A model generated the notes under the pieces. That model made no database searches. It was not told where the DNA came from and worked only from the letters and a program-made list of their open reading frames with translations. From Gnetum montanum (Eukaryota; Streptophyta; Gnetopsida; Gnetales; Gnetaceae), in contig MNCI01001078.1 of assembly GCA_015680685.1 (NCBI GenBank), positions 183,165-211,513 of the forward strand: a stretch of 28,349 bases of DNA. Direction: 5' to 3'. Each line of letters starts with the position of its first letter. Position 1 is the first letter of the stretch. Both the position numbers and the translations under genes were made by a program. Positions 11,111-20,189 of the stretch are shown here, one piece after another.

Positions 11111-11279
11111 CAGACAAAAGTATAATAAGGTAGAAAAAGGTACATAGGAACTTTTGTTACATCAGTGTTAGTCAGCCACTTTGTTGATTCGATATTTAAT
11201 TTTAATGATATACATGTAATGTGTGTCCAATAAATCCTTTGGGTCTTTGAACATGATAAAACCCCAATGTTCTTTTCAA

Positions 11280-11840
11280 TTTTATAAAATGAAATTAAAT
11301 GGAAGCTTTGGAGATTTTATTAAGTTGGTAAACCAATGACCAATCAACAAGAGCCTTTTGGATCCCATCCAATGACCCATTCAACAAAGAAGTAATTATA
11401 CAAGTAATGATAGCGAATAAAGTAAATTATATGTACCTTATCATATAACTCATTCAAACTATTCCATTTTATTACCACTTATCCAAAGACTCATTTTGAG
11501 ATGCTCATTCAAAGATCTGTAAGGTATAGCCATCTAATCAATGAAATAAAAATAGACATACACTTGTACATAATTCCTTCTCTATTTTAATTTTCACCAC
11601 TTTTCAACATATTTACTTGGAGTCATCCTCCAAAGTACTAAAGGTATCATGTTCATTGTATGGCTTATAGGTACATATAATTAAAGTTTTGATTGGACAT
11701 GCAAGCTAACAAAATCAATGAAATAAAAACTATGCACATGATTATTCATAATGCTTTTCATTCATCCATTTATCACCACTTGTCAGATCCATTGGGATAC
11801 CATCCACAAAGATAAAGTTGCAACCATAGAAAGTAGTCAC
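11280..11840 (+). repeat. Heavily decayed tandem-like repeats
   Basis: Blocks recur at about 11410, 11535 and 11717: AT(A/C)AATGAAATAAAAA, a CA(C/T)..AT stretch, then TTTA..TTACCACTT or TATCACCACTT. Spacing is irregular (about 125-185 bases) and divergence is high, so unit borders cannot be drawn. Confidence 0.4.
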
Positions 11841-11879
11841 AAGGAGTCCTTAGAACCTGGCATAAGAAACAAATACTTC

Positions 11880-12640
11880 TAAAGATAAGGATGCATTAAG
11901 GTCTTGCCATGGAAGAATCAAGATCCGAAAGCTGAATGGTATAACTTAGGACATACTACATATTGCCAGCTATACCAGCTCACTCCGATCCACTCCCTGC
12001 ACTTGGTTGCTTTGCACGAAATCAAAAATATACCACAAATGAGAGATATGAAAGGTACTAGTATAACAAGGATACGAGGCTACCTCATCCATATTATTAG
12101 AACCCTATTATTAAGACCAGTATATGTGAACGTCAAATTCCAGAATGTATGTTACAAGGAACGGCCCACACACCCACTTGATCGGTTGCTGAGGACAGTG
12201 ACTATTTTGTGTTGGAACCCTACAAAGCCACTCCCCGCTTAGTCTCCTCCATCCATTGTTGCAGTTGCTGCTGAATCATCTTCATCTGCTTACAAAAATA
12301 CACCTACAACACAGCAAATCATGATGAATACTTGAACAGCGACTGTGACAGGGCTACATCTACACAGCTGTGCTGTTCTGTTCTCTGTGCTGGGAATGGG
12401 AATGGAAATTGACAAGATCAGAGCAGAACTATTACTATTACTACTACAGATATTGTATCAGCATAAGCATGTGGGCACTGTATCAGAATGTGGGTCAGCA
12501 AAGGGCAAAAGGCAAAGACAAAGAAGATTTGAGTAGGGTAAATAGCAGCCAAGCAAGAAGCCATCTTGCAAGGGACAAAGGCAGTTTCAGTGAACGGGGA
12601 CCCAACAGCAAGAACGGAGATGAAATGGCCATGTGATATT
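11880..12640. other. Less AT-rich upstream flank of the SOFL-like gene
   Basis: Composition shifts here toward that of the gene island. Open frames exist (11904-12242 plus; short ones elsewhere), but none shows a recognisable domain. On the minus strand 12285-12230 gives a short Gln-rich peptide (MKMIQQQLQQWMEE..) behind a possible splice acceptor; see findings. Confidence 0.35.
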
Positions 12641-12649
12641 CATTACGGA

Positions 12650-13255
12650 GGAATCAGGCCCATAAGAATCCAGCTCACTTGCCACTCATAAAACTTTGTC
12701 CACTTTTTCTTCTTCCCCCTACCTGAGCTGCTGCTATGTAATACGTATGCCTTTGCCTTCAGTGAGTGAGTGAATCAAATCAATTTTTTTTCCCTCTCTC
12801 TCTCTCTCACTGCACTACTGCACTGCTCTGCATTACTGTACCGTAGCAGTCTCAGTATGGGCAGCAGATCTGTTTCTCATGTGCTCTGTACCACCCCAAT
12901 TCAGACTCCTCTATCTGATCTCTCTCTCTTCCTGATTCACCACCTTCCCTTCCCTTTGCTTTTGCCTTTCCCTTTCTCTGTTCATCTTCATCTTCTGTGT
13001 CTCTGGCTGATGCTGCTGCTGCCATTTTCAGACCAAAGCAGCAGCTGAAAGCGATGGATGCATGCTCCTGCTCCTACATCTTGTTTAATCTCCACTTCTC
13101 CATTTGCAGGCAGGACTGCTACTGCTACTACTCTACAAACTTCTAGCTCCTCCTCCTCCACCTCCACCTCCTCATTATCAACATCATTATCGTCATCCCG
13201 TCTTTGTTCATTGAAACTTGAAACCTCACCCACATTCCGGGCTATCCTCTTTCAC
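12650..13255 (+). promoter_or_regulatory. Pyrimidine-rich upstream region of the SOFL-like gene
   Basis: A (CT)n microsatellite lies at 12792-12808, and about 12900-13010 is almost wholly C/T with CTTCC, CTCTCT and TTCATCTTC runs. CT-rich tracts are common near plant promoters and in 5' leaders. The region also has acceptor-like sequences (CATTTTCAG ending 13030; CATTTGCAG ending 13109), so an upstream transcription start with a leader intron cannot be excluded. The open frames at 12770-13048 and 13058-13264 are low-complexity readings of this tract. Confidence 0.5.
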
Positions 13256-13263
13256 TATAAATA
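13256..13263 (+). promoter_or_regulatory. TATA box of the SOFL-like gene
   Basis: TATAAATA within CACTATAAATAGC is a consensus plant TATA box. Transcription would start about 25-35 bases downstream (near 13285-13295), giving a leader of roughly 65-75 bases with no upstream AUG. This position decides the start codon: an in-frame ATG at 13218 lies upstream of the box and would not be in this transcript. Confidence 0.75.
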
Positions 13264-13358
13264 GCATCCGCCTCCGCCTAAGTTTTCTGCAAAAGCCCAA
13301 TCCCAATCATTTTTCGCCGCTGCTGGATTTGGGTTATCACTACTACATCGCCGTGATA

Positions 13359-13838
13359 ATGGAAGCAGCGGCTGCTGCACTGAACAAAAATTCCTGCTCC
13401 CGGAGCAGGGCTGCACAGGACCAGAGCGAGAACCAGAGCCAGAGCGAGTCCCGCTGGAGCCTCTATATCAACGATGACGACGACGATGATGAAGAAGATA
13501 ATGGCGGAACCAGTGCTTCGAATAATCAGTCCCGCAATCCCTGCTACTCTTCCTCAGATTCAATGCTGTCGGATGCCTCATCCGGACCTTATTTTCAGAG
13601 TCAGAAATCCCAGAAACAGAAACATTTTGGCTCACAGAATGACAAGAAGTTTGTCATGCCCCGGAGGATTATTCCTTGTTCTTCTCAGGTGGCTTCTTCT
13701 TGCTCCTCCAGAAGAAGTAATGGCAGTGGCAATGGCAATGGCAATAATAAAAATAAGCCATCCAGCAGCAGCAGCAATGACATTGTTGACACCGCATCTT
13801 CCCCACTGCTGCCTCCCTGTGCTCATCATTTTTTCTGA
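13359..13838 (+). CDS. SOB FIVE-LIKE (SOFL) family protein, cytokinin-related
   Basis: The product is 159 residues and apparently intronless. Residues 31-37 (SRWSLYI) match the first SOFL motif, usually a (S)GW-T-x-Y-I/L block; here Gly is Arg and Thr is Ser. An acidic run follows at 39-47 (DDDDDDEED). Residues 68-77 (SMLSDASSGP) match the second, most conserved motif. The C-terminal half is rich in Ser, Asn and Gly, with basic spots at 102-103 and 118-119. There are no membrane segments or enzyme domains. In Arabidopsis, SOB5 and the SOFL proteins raise cytokinin content and response when overproduced, but their biochemical activity is not established. The start was chosen because it follows the TATA box and has A at -3 and G at +4. 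Length is within the range of this short-protein family. Family assignment is fairly firm; the exact orthologue is not determined. Confidence 0.85.
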   Translation: MEAAAAALNKNSCSRSRAAQDQSENQSQSESRWSLYINDDDDDDEEDNGGTSASNNQSRNPCYSSSDSMLSDASSGPYFQSQKSQKQKHFGSQNDKKFVMPRRIIPCSSQVASSCSSRRSNGSGNGNGNNKNKPSSSSSNDIVDTASSPLLPPCAHHFF

Positions 13839-14060
13839 TCTGGATCTCAGATCCACATATTATTATAAACTGTTTGAGAGCGAAAGTTAGAAGAACTTCC
13901 TTCAAAAAAAACTTCTTCTTGAGTTGTAGCTCCATACATGGCTATTAGGCTGTTACTACAGTGAAATTTCTAATTAAGATGCGCTGTTATACTGTTACAC
14001 AGTTTCCAAACTGGCGGTGATGATGGAATAAAAAGACAGATAGCATAGAATAAAGTTACA
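13839..14060 (+). terminator. 3' untranslated region with poly(A) signals
   Basis: Two AATAAA hexamers, at 14027-14032 and 14049-14054, follow the stop codon by about 190 and 210 bases, in AT-rich sequence. They are the likely cleavage and polyadenylation signals of the SOFL-like gene. Confidence 0.6.
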
Positions 14061-14146
14061 TTTGAGGCTGATTTTACTGGTGAGATTTGTTTGTTTGGGT
14101 TTTGGGTTACAAAATAGTTGGGAAATAAGACAAACAGAAGAGGCAA

Positions 14147-14180
14147 GAAAGCAAGCAGGCAGGCAGGCAGGCAGGCAAGC
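14147..14180 (+). repeat. (GCAG)n tetranucleotide microsatellite
   Basis: GCAAGCAGGCAGGCAGGCAG followed by further GCAG units, about seven units at 14151-14180. It lies just past the 3' end of the SOFL-like gene and is probably length-variable. Confidence 0.95.
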
Positions 14181-14940
14181 TTGAGCGTTTGGCATGTTCT
14201 GGAATGAATGTGGGTTGTCTTTCATTCATTCACATTCATATTTACTTTTATGTATATATGTTGATATGGTCATTTATGTTGTTGCTTTTATGCTAGTGTC
14301 AGTAGTGCTCAACAAATGCATATGTTCTTCAACAGACAGACTTGGTTTGCCTGTCGGCTCAAACGCACACGCTTCAGTTTTAATAATCATTACCAACGTG
14401 CTCCGTTGTCCCATTGCTTCTGCTAGTTATCAGATAGTATATTAATTACCATAATTATACTATATATCAACTCATCATCGTGTGGATATTTTTTTATTTA
14501 ATCGTGCCAAATCAATCCGTCGTCTCGCTGCTTTTTTGTTTTCCTCCTTTTTGTTTTCCTCTTTTAATGTTCTGTATTTATTTGAAAGTTCAATAAAATC
14601 ATGGAACACAAAAATCGAGGGAGAATTTGTCCCTACCAACGTACCGTGTTTGCCACCTTTTAAACTTGTTTGACTGTATACCGACCATCATTAATGTAAA
14701 GTGATTAATAAAAGAAAAGTTGATGACTAGTGACTTTCAATTGTAGAAGCACCTTGAAACAAACACACAGGATCATGATGAGAAAAAGAGATTGGGGTTA
14801 ATCTTGCTACAATTCCACTACCTTCTAATTTGAAGTCGATAAGTAAAAATGAAACTTCATCCAGGGATACCATTTTATAGAACTATGATTGGTTTATGGG
14901 GTTTTTATTTCATAGTAAATCTAACTTGAAGTTTGCTACT
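14181..14940. other. Downstream spacer with nothing recognised
   Basis: The first ~270 bases keep the less AT-rich composition of the gene island. Open frames at 14194-14445 and 14482-14673 have no recognisable domain. Confidence 0.4.
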
Positions 14941-14950
14941 TCATTCTTCC

Positions 14951-15574
14951 CAAGATTACATCATGACTCATTGTCTAGCTTGACTCACCAAGACTACACC
15001 ATGACTCATTATCTAGCTTATGGTCCCTCACCACAACCATAATAGTCAATGGGATCAAAGGGCACAACGATGGTAAGGTGGGCCTCAATAGTTTGAATCA
15101 TGGGCTCAAACTATAAAATGTAGTGAAAATCAATACCATGAGTTAACCACAAGTGGTGGAACTTGGTTGTCGTGGAATTTTGTGAAACCATGAGTAGACC
15201 ACTCGTTGTGATGAGTGACCACAAGCTAGACAATGAGTCATGGTATAGTCTTGGTGAGAATAATATAATGAATAAATGAATACTGAGTAAACTAGGAGTT
15301 GGCCATAGGTAGCCTAGGGGCCTTGGTGAGACTTTTGAACAAACTATGAACCATGGCTGGGTCATGGTGGCTATTGAAATTTTAGAAATAATTAGAAAGC
15401 AATTAGTGGTCTACTTCTTATTTCACAAAATTTTACCACAACCAAGTTCCACTACTTGTGGTTGACTCATGGTCCTAATTTTCACTGCATTTTATAATTT
15501 GAGCCTGTGATTTAAACTATTGAAGCCCACCTTACCATCATTATGCCCTTTGATCCCATCAACTATTATGGTTT
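14951..15574. repeat. Foldback element with two nested inverted-repeat pairs
   Basis: The outer pair is 15036-15203 and its inverted partner 15404-15574, about 170 bp each. Shared blocks include GATGGTAAGGTGGGC / GCCCACCTTACCATC and CCACAAGTGGTGGAACTTGG / CCAAGTTCCACTACTTGTGG. A second pair is 14983-15035 and 15207-15260 (ACCATGACTCATT..CTAGCTT and its complement). The sequence of the second pair is also directly repeated at 14951-14982 with a 38-base shift. No transposase or known terminal motif is seen. The structure resembles a MITE or foldback transposon but the family is not recognised. Confidence 0.8.
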
Positions 15575-15970
15575 GAACATGAATTAAAGAATCTAAAACC
15601 AATAGAGGCAGAACATCTAAATAAGTTATCTTTGAAGAGGTTAAGTAGTGGGAAAATATTATCACACTAACACAAAAATGATAACATAAGTAAGTGAACT
15701 AGTGAGTATCCAAGAAACACCTCAAAATAAAGACTAGTCATATTGAATGAAGACAAACTATAATATCTTGATGACAAATAAGACTTCAAACTTGGAAGAA
15801 TCCACACCATAGAAAAAATCCTAACAAATAAGTGGATTTTTTAAGTGAGAGAAAAGCAAATAATTTAGTGCATAGATATAAGACATCTGATTATAAAAGG
15901 CTTTGCATAAGGACAAGATATTGATTACAAATAAGTATTTGTTCCCATTGCAATACAAAGAACCCTATGG
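15575..15970. other. AT-rich spacer with nothing recognised
   Basis: This lies between the foldback and the first recognisable copia residues. It may be decayed copia sequence upstream of the reverse transcriptase, but no block is clear. Confidence 0.35.
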
Positions 15971-15974
15971 TATA

Positions 15975-17135
15975 TCCTTTCTCTTACTACTACCTATGGT
16001 TGTAAATTGCTTTAGCTTAATATTAAGTTTGCTTTCTTAAGTGGAGATTCATAAGAAAAAAATTTCAAGTATGAACCTAAATGCTTTAGGAATAATAAAA
16101 AGTTTCCAAATCATTAATATAAACTAAAGAAGTTGTTATATGAATTTAAGTAAACTCCACATGAATGATACATAAAGTTTGATAACTTTGTTCATGCATT
16201 GAAGTTCAAAAGATCAAATGCGGATGTTACAATTTATGTTCTTCAATTACAATACTTACATATGATCATAATTATGTTATATATTGATATTCTTATTACT
16301 AATAAGTAGAATGTACAACTTATCCAACAAGAGCAGAGCTAGTTGTAAACAAAATTTGATATTAGACCTTGGTCAAATAAACTATTTTCTTAGTTTTAAA
16401 ATTCATGGATCATCCAATATATACATGACTTAGAAAAAGATATATTCTTGATCTCTTATAAGAACATTGTATGTTGAAATATAAGCCTTGCTCTAGACTT
16501 TTGGATCTAAGTAGTGCTATTAGAGTTAATGATACTGAACCAATTCCAAGTCTAACGATGTACAAAAGGTTAATTGGGAAATTAATTTATTTAACCAAAG
16601 GTTGGATATTTTTTATTTGTTGAATTCTTATCATATTTTTTTTTTCAAAAACAATCCCATAAAGATTTAATTATCATTGGCCATGGATGTACTTAAACAT
16701 CTAAAAGGCACAGAAGATTATGATTCGGTTTATGATTATTCCTCCAAGATTGATTTGGTGAGTTGTACTACAGTTGGCTATGGAGGAGATAGCACTTCTA
16801 GTTTTTTAACAATTGATTTTCTTATCAAACATAAAGGTAATATGATTTTGTAATGATCTACATAATAAAATGCCATATAGCTTTCTTACAGGCAATCACA
16901 GTATAAATTTGCAATGAACCTAATTAAAGACCTCAAACGGTTACACCAATTATTAGTAGAGAAAAAGGAAAATGTTTACAGGCCTATATTCATCTACTAT
17001 AATAATCAAAGTGTCATCCATTTGATTAAAAATCTAGTTTCTCATGAAAAACTTAACATTTTTAGATTGTCATGCATTATATCCATTATGCCTTTCCTAA
17101 AGGATTTAATGACTTCACCAAACCTCTAAGGGTAA
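15975..17135 (+). pseudogene. Ty1/copia reverse transcriptase-RNase H pseudogene
   Basis: Ordered copia blocks are readable on the plus strand across frame changes and stops. VKFAFLSGD is at about 16022-16048 (family: VKSAFLNGD). KLKKLLYEFK lies near 16121-16150 (family: KLKKALYGLKQ), followed by HALKFKRSNAD. MLYIDILI is at 16274-16297, where the catalytic Y-x-D-D is changed to YIDI. Then come GQINYFLSFKIHG, RYILDLL, MYKRLIGKLIYLT (about 16558-16597), LKHLKG and DYDSVYDYSSKIDLV. The RNase H end gives IYYNNQSVIHLIKN at 16991-17032 (family: IYCDNQSAIHLAKN). Integrase and gag were not found, so only the 3' part of the element remains. It is clearly inactive. Confidence 0.9.
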
Positions 17136-17208
17136 AAAGTTTTAAGAAATTTGTTACAAGTTTTTACTTGTTACTTCTTGTAAAGTCATGATTCATTTGA
17201 TGGAAGAT

Positions 17209-17430
17209 GTTAAGAAAATATCAAGTTGCATATTCATTTTTGTGTACATTTTTATATTTCTTTGCCTACAATGTTTTCCATCATCATGATGTTGTAAATT
17301 TCTCCATGTATATTCACAACATAAACATTTCTTTGACAATAGGCACATTAGTGGGGGAAAGCCCCCTACATGACCTTGATCATTCCCACTCCACAATAGT
17401 CTAAGGAGTTACCCTGTTAATGCTCTCCCC
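17209..17430 (+). mobile_element. Possible 3' LTR of the copia element
   Basis: TGTTAAGAAAATATCAAG begins here, about 75 bases after the last copia coding block and just after purine-rich GATGGAAGA. That order (RNase H end, polypurine tract, LTR starting TGTT) is normal for copia. No matching 5' LTR lies in the window, so the 3' border is a guess. A GGGGG-AAAG-CCCCC hairpin lies at 17353-17366. Confidence 0.45.
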
Positions 17431-17506
17431 CACAACTAAGTTGATTGCTACATGATTAAGAGGGTTCAAAAATCACACAAATCTATTACATAGATCATCA
17501 TTTAGT

Positions 17507-18044
17507 ATCTTTTAACCTTAGTAAACTTGGTTTGACATCAATTAGCACCATTGAACATCACTGTGACCTTATTTGATCCTCTAGAACATCATTTGATGGG
17601 ATTCGACCATCATTTGAGTTCCATTTGGCCTCATTAAAGTAAAGTCACTAGAGGTCATAAAAGGGGAGTTAAGGTAGGCAAGATGCACCAAAGGCCAAAT
17701 AGCATGAAATAAGGCCAAGTAGATACCAAATGATAGTCAAATGAGCCCAAATGATGGTCTAATGAGACTAAATGAGGGTAGAATGATGGTCAAGTGCCAT
17801 CAAATAATGTCGAACAAGGCTCAAACATGGTCAACAAGGATCATAGGGGATAGGATAAGGTAGATGGAGTAAGCCAAAGGCTAACTAACATGGAATAAAG
17901 CCAAATGATGATCAAATGGGGCCAAATGGAGCCCAAATGATGGTCGAATCCCATCAAATGATGTTCTAGAGGATCAAACAAGGTGACAATGATGTTCAAT
18001 GGTGTTAATTGATGTCAAACCAAATTTAGTAAGGTCAAAAAGAT
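17507..18044. repeat. Foldback element with ~130-bp arms
   Basis: Arms at 17507-17635 and 17913-18044 are near-perfect inverted copies. A 45-base stretch, 17572-17616 against 17934-17978, is identical in reverse complement; it includes GATCCTCTAGAACATCATTT. The outer ends (ATCTTTT..CCTTA and its complement) also pair. The 280-base interior holds repeats of CAAATGATGGTC-type sequence and an internal direct repeat (about 17663-17715 and 17847-17905, CCAAAGGC..AACATGGAATAA type), so the right arm looks related to interior units. No coding sequence is present. It could be a MITE-like element or an inverted duplication able to make hairpin RNA. Confidence 0.9.
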
Positions 18045-18052
18045 GCCAAATG

Positions 18053-18232
18053 AATCCTAAACCCTAAATAATAAATCCTAACCCCTAAACTCTACACCCA
18101 AAACCATAAAACCCTATCAATTGTAAGCCCTATAGCGTAAACCTTAAGAACCGTGAACCCCTAACCCCTAAACTCTACCCCTAAAGCCTAAACCCTAATA
18201 TCTATACAAAAAAAAAACCATAAATCCCTAAT
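18053..18232 (+). repeat. Degenerate telomere-like (CCCTAAA) tract
   Basis: Exact CCCTAAA heptamers occur at 18062, 18083, 18166 and 18179, with many near matches between (CCTAACC, CCCTAAT, ATCCTAA, AACCCTAT). CCCTAAA is the complement of the common plant telomere unit TTTAGGG. The tract begins within about 10 bases of the end of the foldback arm. Confidence 0.7.
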
Positions 18233-18246
18233 TAGAGGATAGCCAA

Positions 18247-18359
18247 GCTTTAACCTAATTTTAGGAAGGCCTTGGTTGGACAATTCCCTACAATTGTCAA
18301 TTTTTTGGTGGTAGAGGAGACACTAGGCTTTAACCTAATTTTAGGAAGGCCTTGGTTGG
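18247..18359 (+). repeat. 33-bp direct repeat, 80 bases apart
   Basis: The block beginning GCTTTAACCTAATTTTAGGA and ending GGCCTTGGTTGG is identical at 18247-18279 and 18327-18359. Such identity in a decayed neighbourhood suggests a recent local duplication. Confidence 0.95.
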
Positions 18360-19440
18360 CCAAATTACAAGCAATCTCTTCTCCAATCCATCAAGAGATC
18401 CATCTACCTTAGGATGGGGATGAAATCATTATTCATGGAGACAACGCAATTCCTTTGTCTATCAATAACGTTGACGTAGAGCAAGTAATCAGAAGTGGAG
18501 TTTTGAAAAATTATTACCTAATTTATTACATAGTTAAAGTCATTCCTCTTGCATTAGGATGCTTCATTTAGCTTAAATAGTGTTGAATTCTCCATTTTTA
18601 TTTATGTGTGGATCAATTTTTTTATCCTTGTTTTTATATTTTGTATTAATGCATCATCCTATGCTTCCTTCACTTTTATGATCACGCATTGGATCCTACA
18701 AACAATTTTACTTTACAAGAATATCACGAGAGATTATTTAACTTTAAAAAGAAAAATATTCCTATTGGATACATCAAGACTATTCAAGCAATGGATGATG
18801 AATTTGTATCCTCCATAGTTTACATATTTTTTCTTTCCAAGTTGCAATTGATTTCTTAAATATTAGAGAGAGGATAAATATCATTACAATTAACGATTAG
18901 TTGATATGTTGCAAGTTAGTTTTAGAGAAAATAGCTTGTTGAAAAAAAATAAAAAAATAAAAAAATGATCCAACTACTACAATAAAAACAAGTAGTTGTA
19001 TAAAAAAAAGGAAAAAGGAAAGAAAAGAAAACATTTTAAGAGATATAACAACTAAACTTAAAGTAAAAAAGTAGTACGGATAGAAGGGTAGGGAAAGCAT
19101 GGGATACATGGGTTATTAGTTTAGTGGGTATANGTTTGTAAATAAGTGTAGAACCTAGTACAAATCATTTGCAAATAAAAATAAAAAAAAGTTAAAGAAA
19201 AGCTAAAAGTAGGATTTTCTAGAAGATTTCTAGATTGCTTATTTTTTGTTAAAAGTGGGTAAAATAGCCTTAATCTTAATTAATATTATTATTTTGCTTC
19301 TCTAATTTTTCTATCTACAAAGTTACCCATTACACAAAAAACTTCACTATTAGCTATTAACCACTTATAATCTCTAGAAGAGTTATCATTTTCTATGTAC
19401 AAAAAGTGCTTTTGAAGATCCATTATATTGTATATCTTTC
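18360..19440. other. AT-rich spacer with nothing recognised
   Basis: It contains an A-rich, purine-biased stretch at about 18935-19030. No protein motif, RNA gene or repeat pair was identified. Confidence 0.4.
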
Positions 19441-19721
19441 AAGTGCCCTTTCAATCTAATAGAGAATGTTCTACTAGAGTTTTTAAGGTAGGGCTATAAC
19501 AAAGATCTACTCTAAGTCCTTATTTGTTTGCCATTATTATGAATAAGCTGACCAAAGAAATACAAGGTGATATCCCTCAATGTATGCTCTTTGTAGATGA
19601 CATTATATTAGTGGATAAATCTAAGTCCTTGCTAAAAAAATTAAGACTTTGAGGATAATTCTAAAATCAAAGAAATTATGAATGAGTACATGTAAAATCA
19701 AATACATGGAGTACCATTATT

Positions 19722-19900
19722 TGGAATAATACTAAGATGCTTATATTTCAAGTTGTAAAGACCTAGGTTCAAGACTAAGTGCAACTAGTCAAAACACAGG
19801 TAGGCTTTCACTCATTCACTAATCCTCCCAAGACCCCACCTAGTAAGACAAGCATTAAGCCTCTAGTGATGCTCATAAAATGAAATATAGTGGATTCAAT
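19722..19900 (+). mobile_element. SINE-like insert inside the LINE
   Basis: This segment interrupts the LINE frame between KYMEY and FNEKASDKD. It contains B-box-like GGTTCAAGACT at about 19770 and a weak A-box-like sequence upstream (TACTAAGATG), as in tRNA-derived SINEs. The flanks ACATGGAGTACCATT and ATAGTGGATTCAATT may be a diverged target-site duplication. Borders are approximate. Confidence 0.45.
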
Positions 19901-19930
19901 TTTTAATGAGAAAGCTAGTGATAAAGATAT

Positions 19931-19978
19931 CATCATCATCATCCTAGCCTTGTCCCAACAAAATGGGGTTAGCTACCT
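19931..19978 (+). mobile_element. 48-bp insert with 14-bp target-site duplication
   Basis: The insert begins CATCATCATCATCCTAGCCT and ends ATGGGGTTAGCTACCT. It is flanked by AGTGATAAAGATAT (19917-19930) and AGTAATAAAGATAT (19979-19992), a 14-base duplication with one mismatch. Removing it restores the LINE frame around DKDMKIKIQ. The core CCTAGCCTTGTCCCAAC..GGGGTTAGCTAC resembles a 3'-end sequence shared by plant SINEs and LINEs, recalled from general knowledge. Confidence 0.7.
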
Positions 19979-20135
19979 AGTAATAAAGATATGAAGATTA
20001 AAATTCAAAACCAATGAGTTATACAAAGTAAGCAATTTAGATTTTTGGAACACCTAGACATATGGATGGTGAGATGAACAATAATGTGACAAGCAAAATT
20101 GAAGTCATATGAATAAAATAATAAGAAGTTGGTGT

Positions 20136-20189
20136 TATTATCATCATAGCCATCCTAGCCTTATCTCAACAAAATGGGATCAACTATGC
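20136..20189 (+). mobile_element. Second ~54-bp insert of the same type
   Basis: Core CATCCTAGCCTTATCTCAAC followed by AAAATGGGATCAACTA is nearly the same as the 19931 insert. The flanks AAGAAGTTGGTGT (20123-20135) and AAGAAGCTAGCATGT (20190-20204) look like a diverged duplication of the same LINE codons (the Arg-Ser-Ala-Ser region before NKKIP). Confidence 0.65.

Noticed and set aside
11904-12242. 112-codon plus-strand frame
   Set aside because: No recognisable domain, ordinary composition, and no gene signals close by. Chance is the simpler explanation, though it lies in the gene island.
12770-13048. Signal-peptide-like hydrophobic 92-codon frame
   Set aside because: It is a reading of CT-rich low-complexity DNA (Leu, Ser, Phe, Pro), which mimics a membrane or secretion signal.
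13218-13358. Longer in-frame N-terminus starting at 13218
   Set aside because: It lies upstream of the TATA box at 13256-13263, and the extra residues are not SOFL-like.
13474-13890. Second open frame overlapping the SOFL-like gene (138 codons), and minus-strand frames at 13632-13935
   Set aside because: They are shadows of the SOFL reading frame. Their Met/Ala/Cys/His-rich composition comes from reading repeated Asp, Ser and Asn codons out of frame, and they have no motif.
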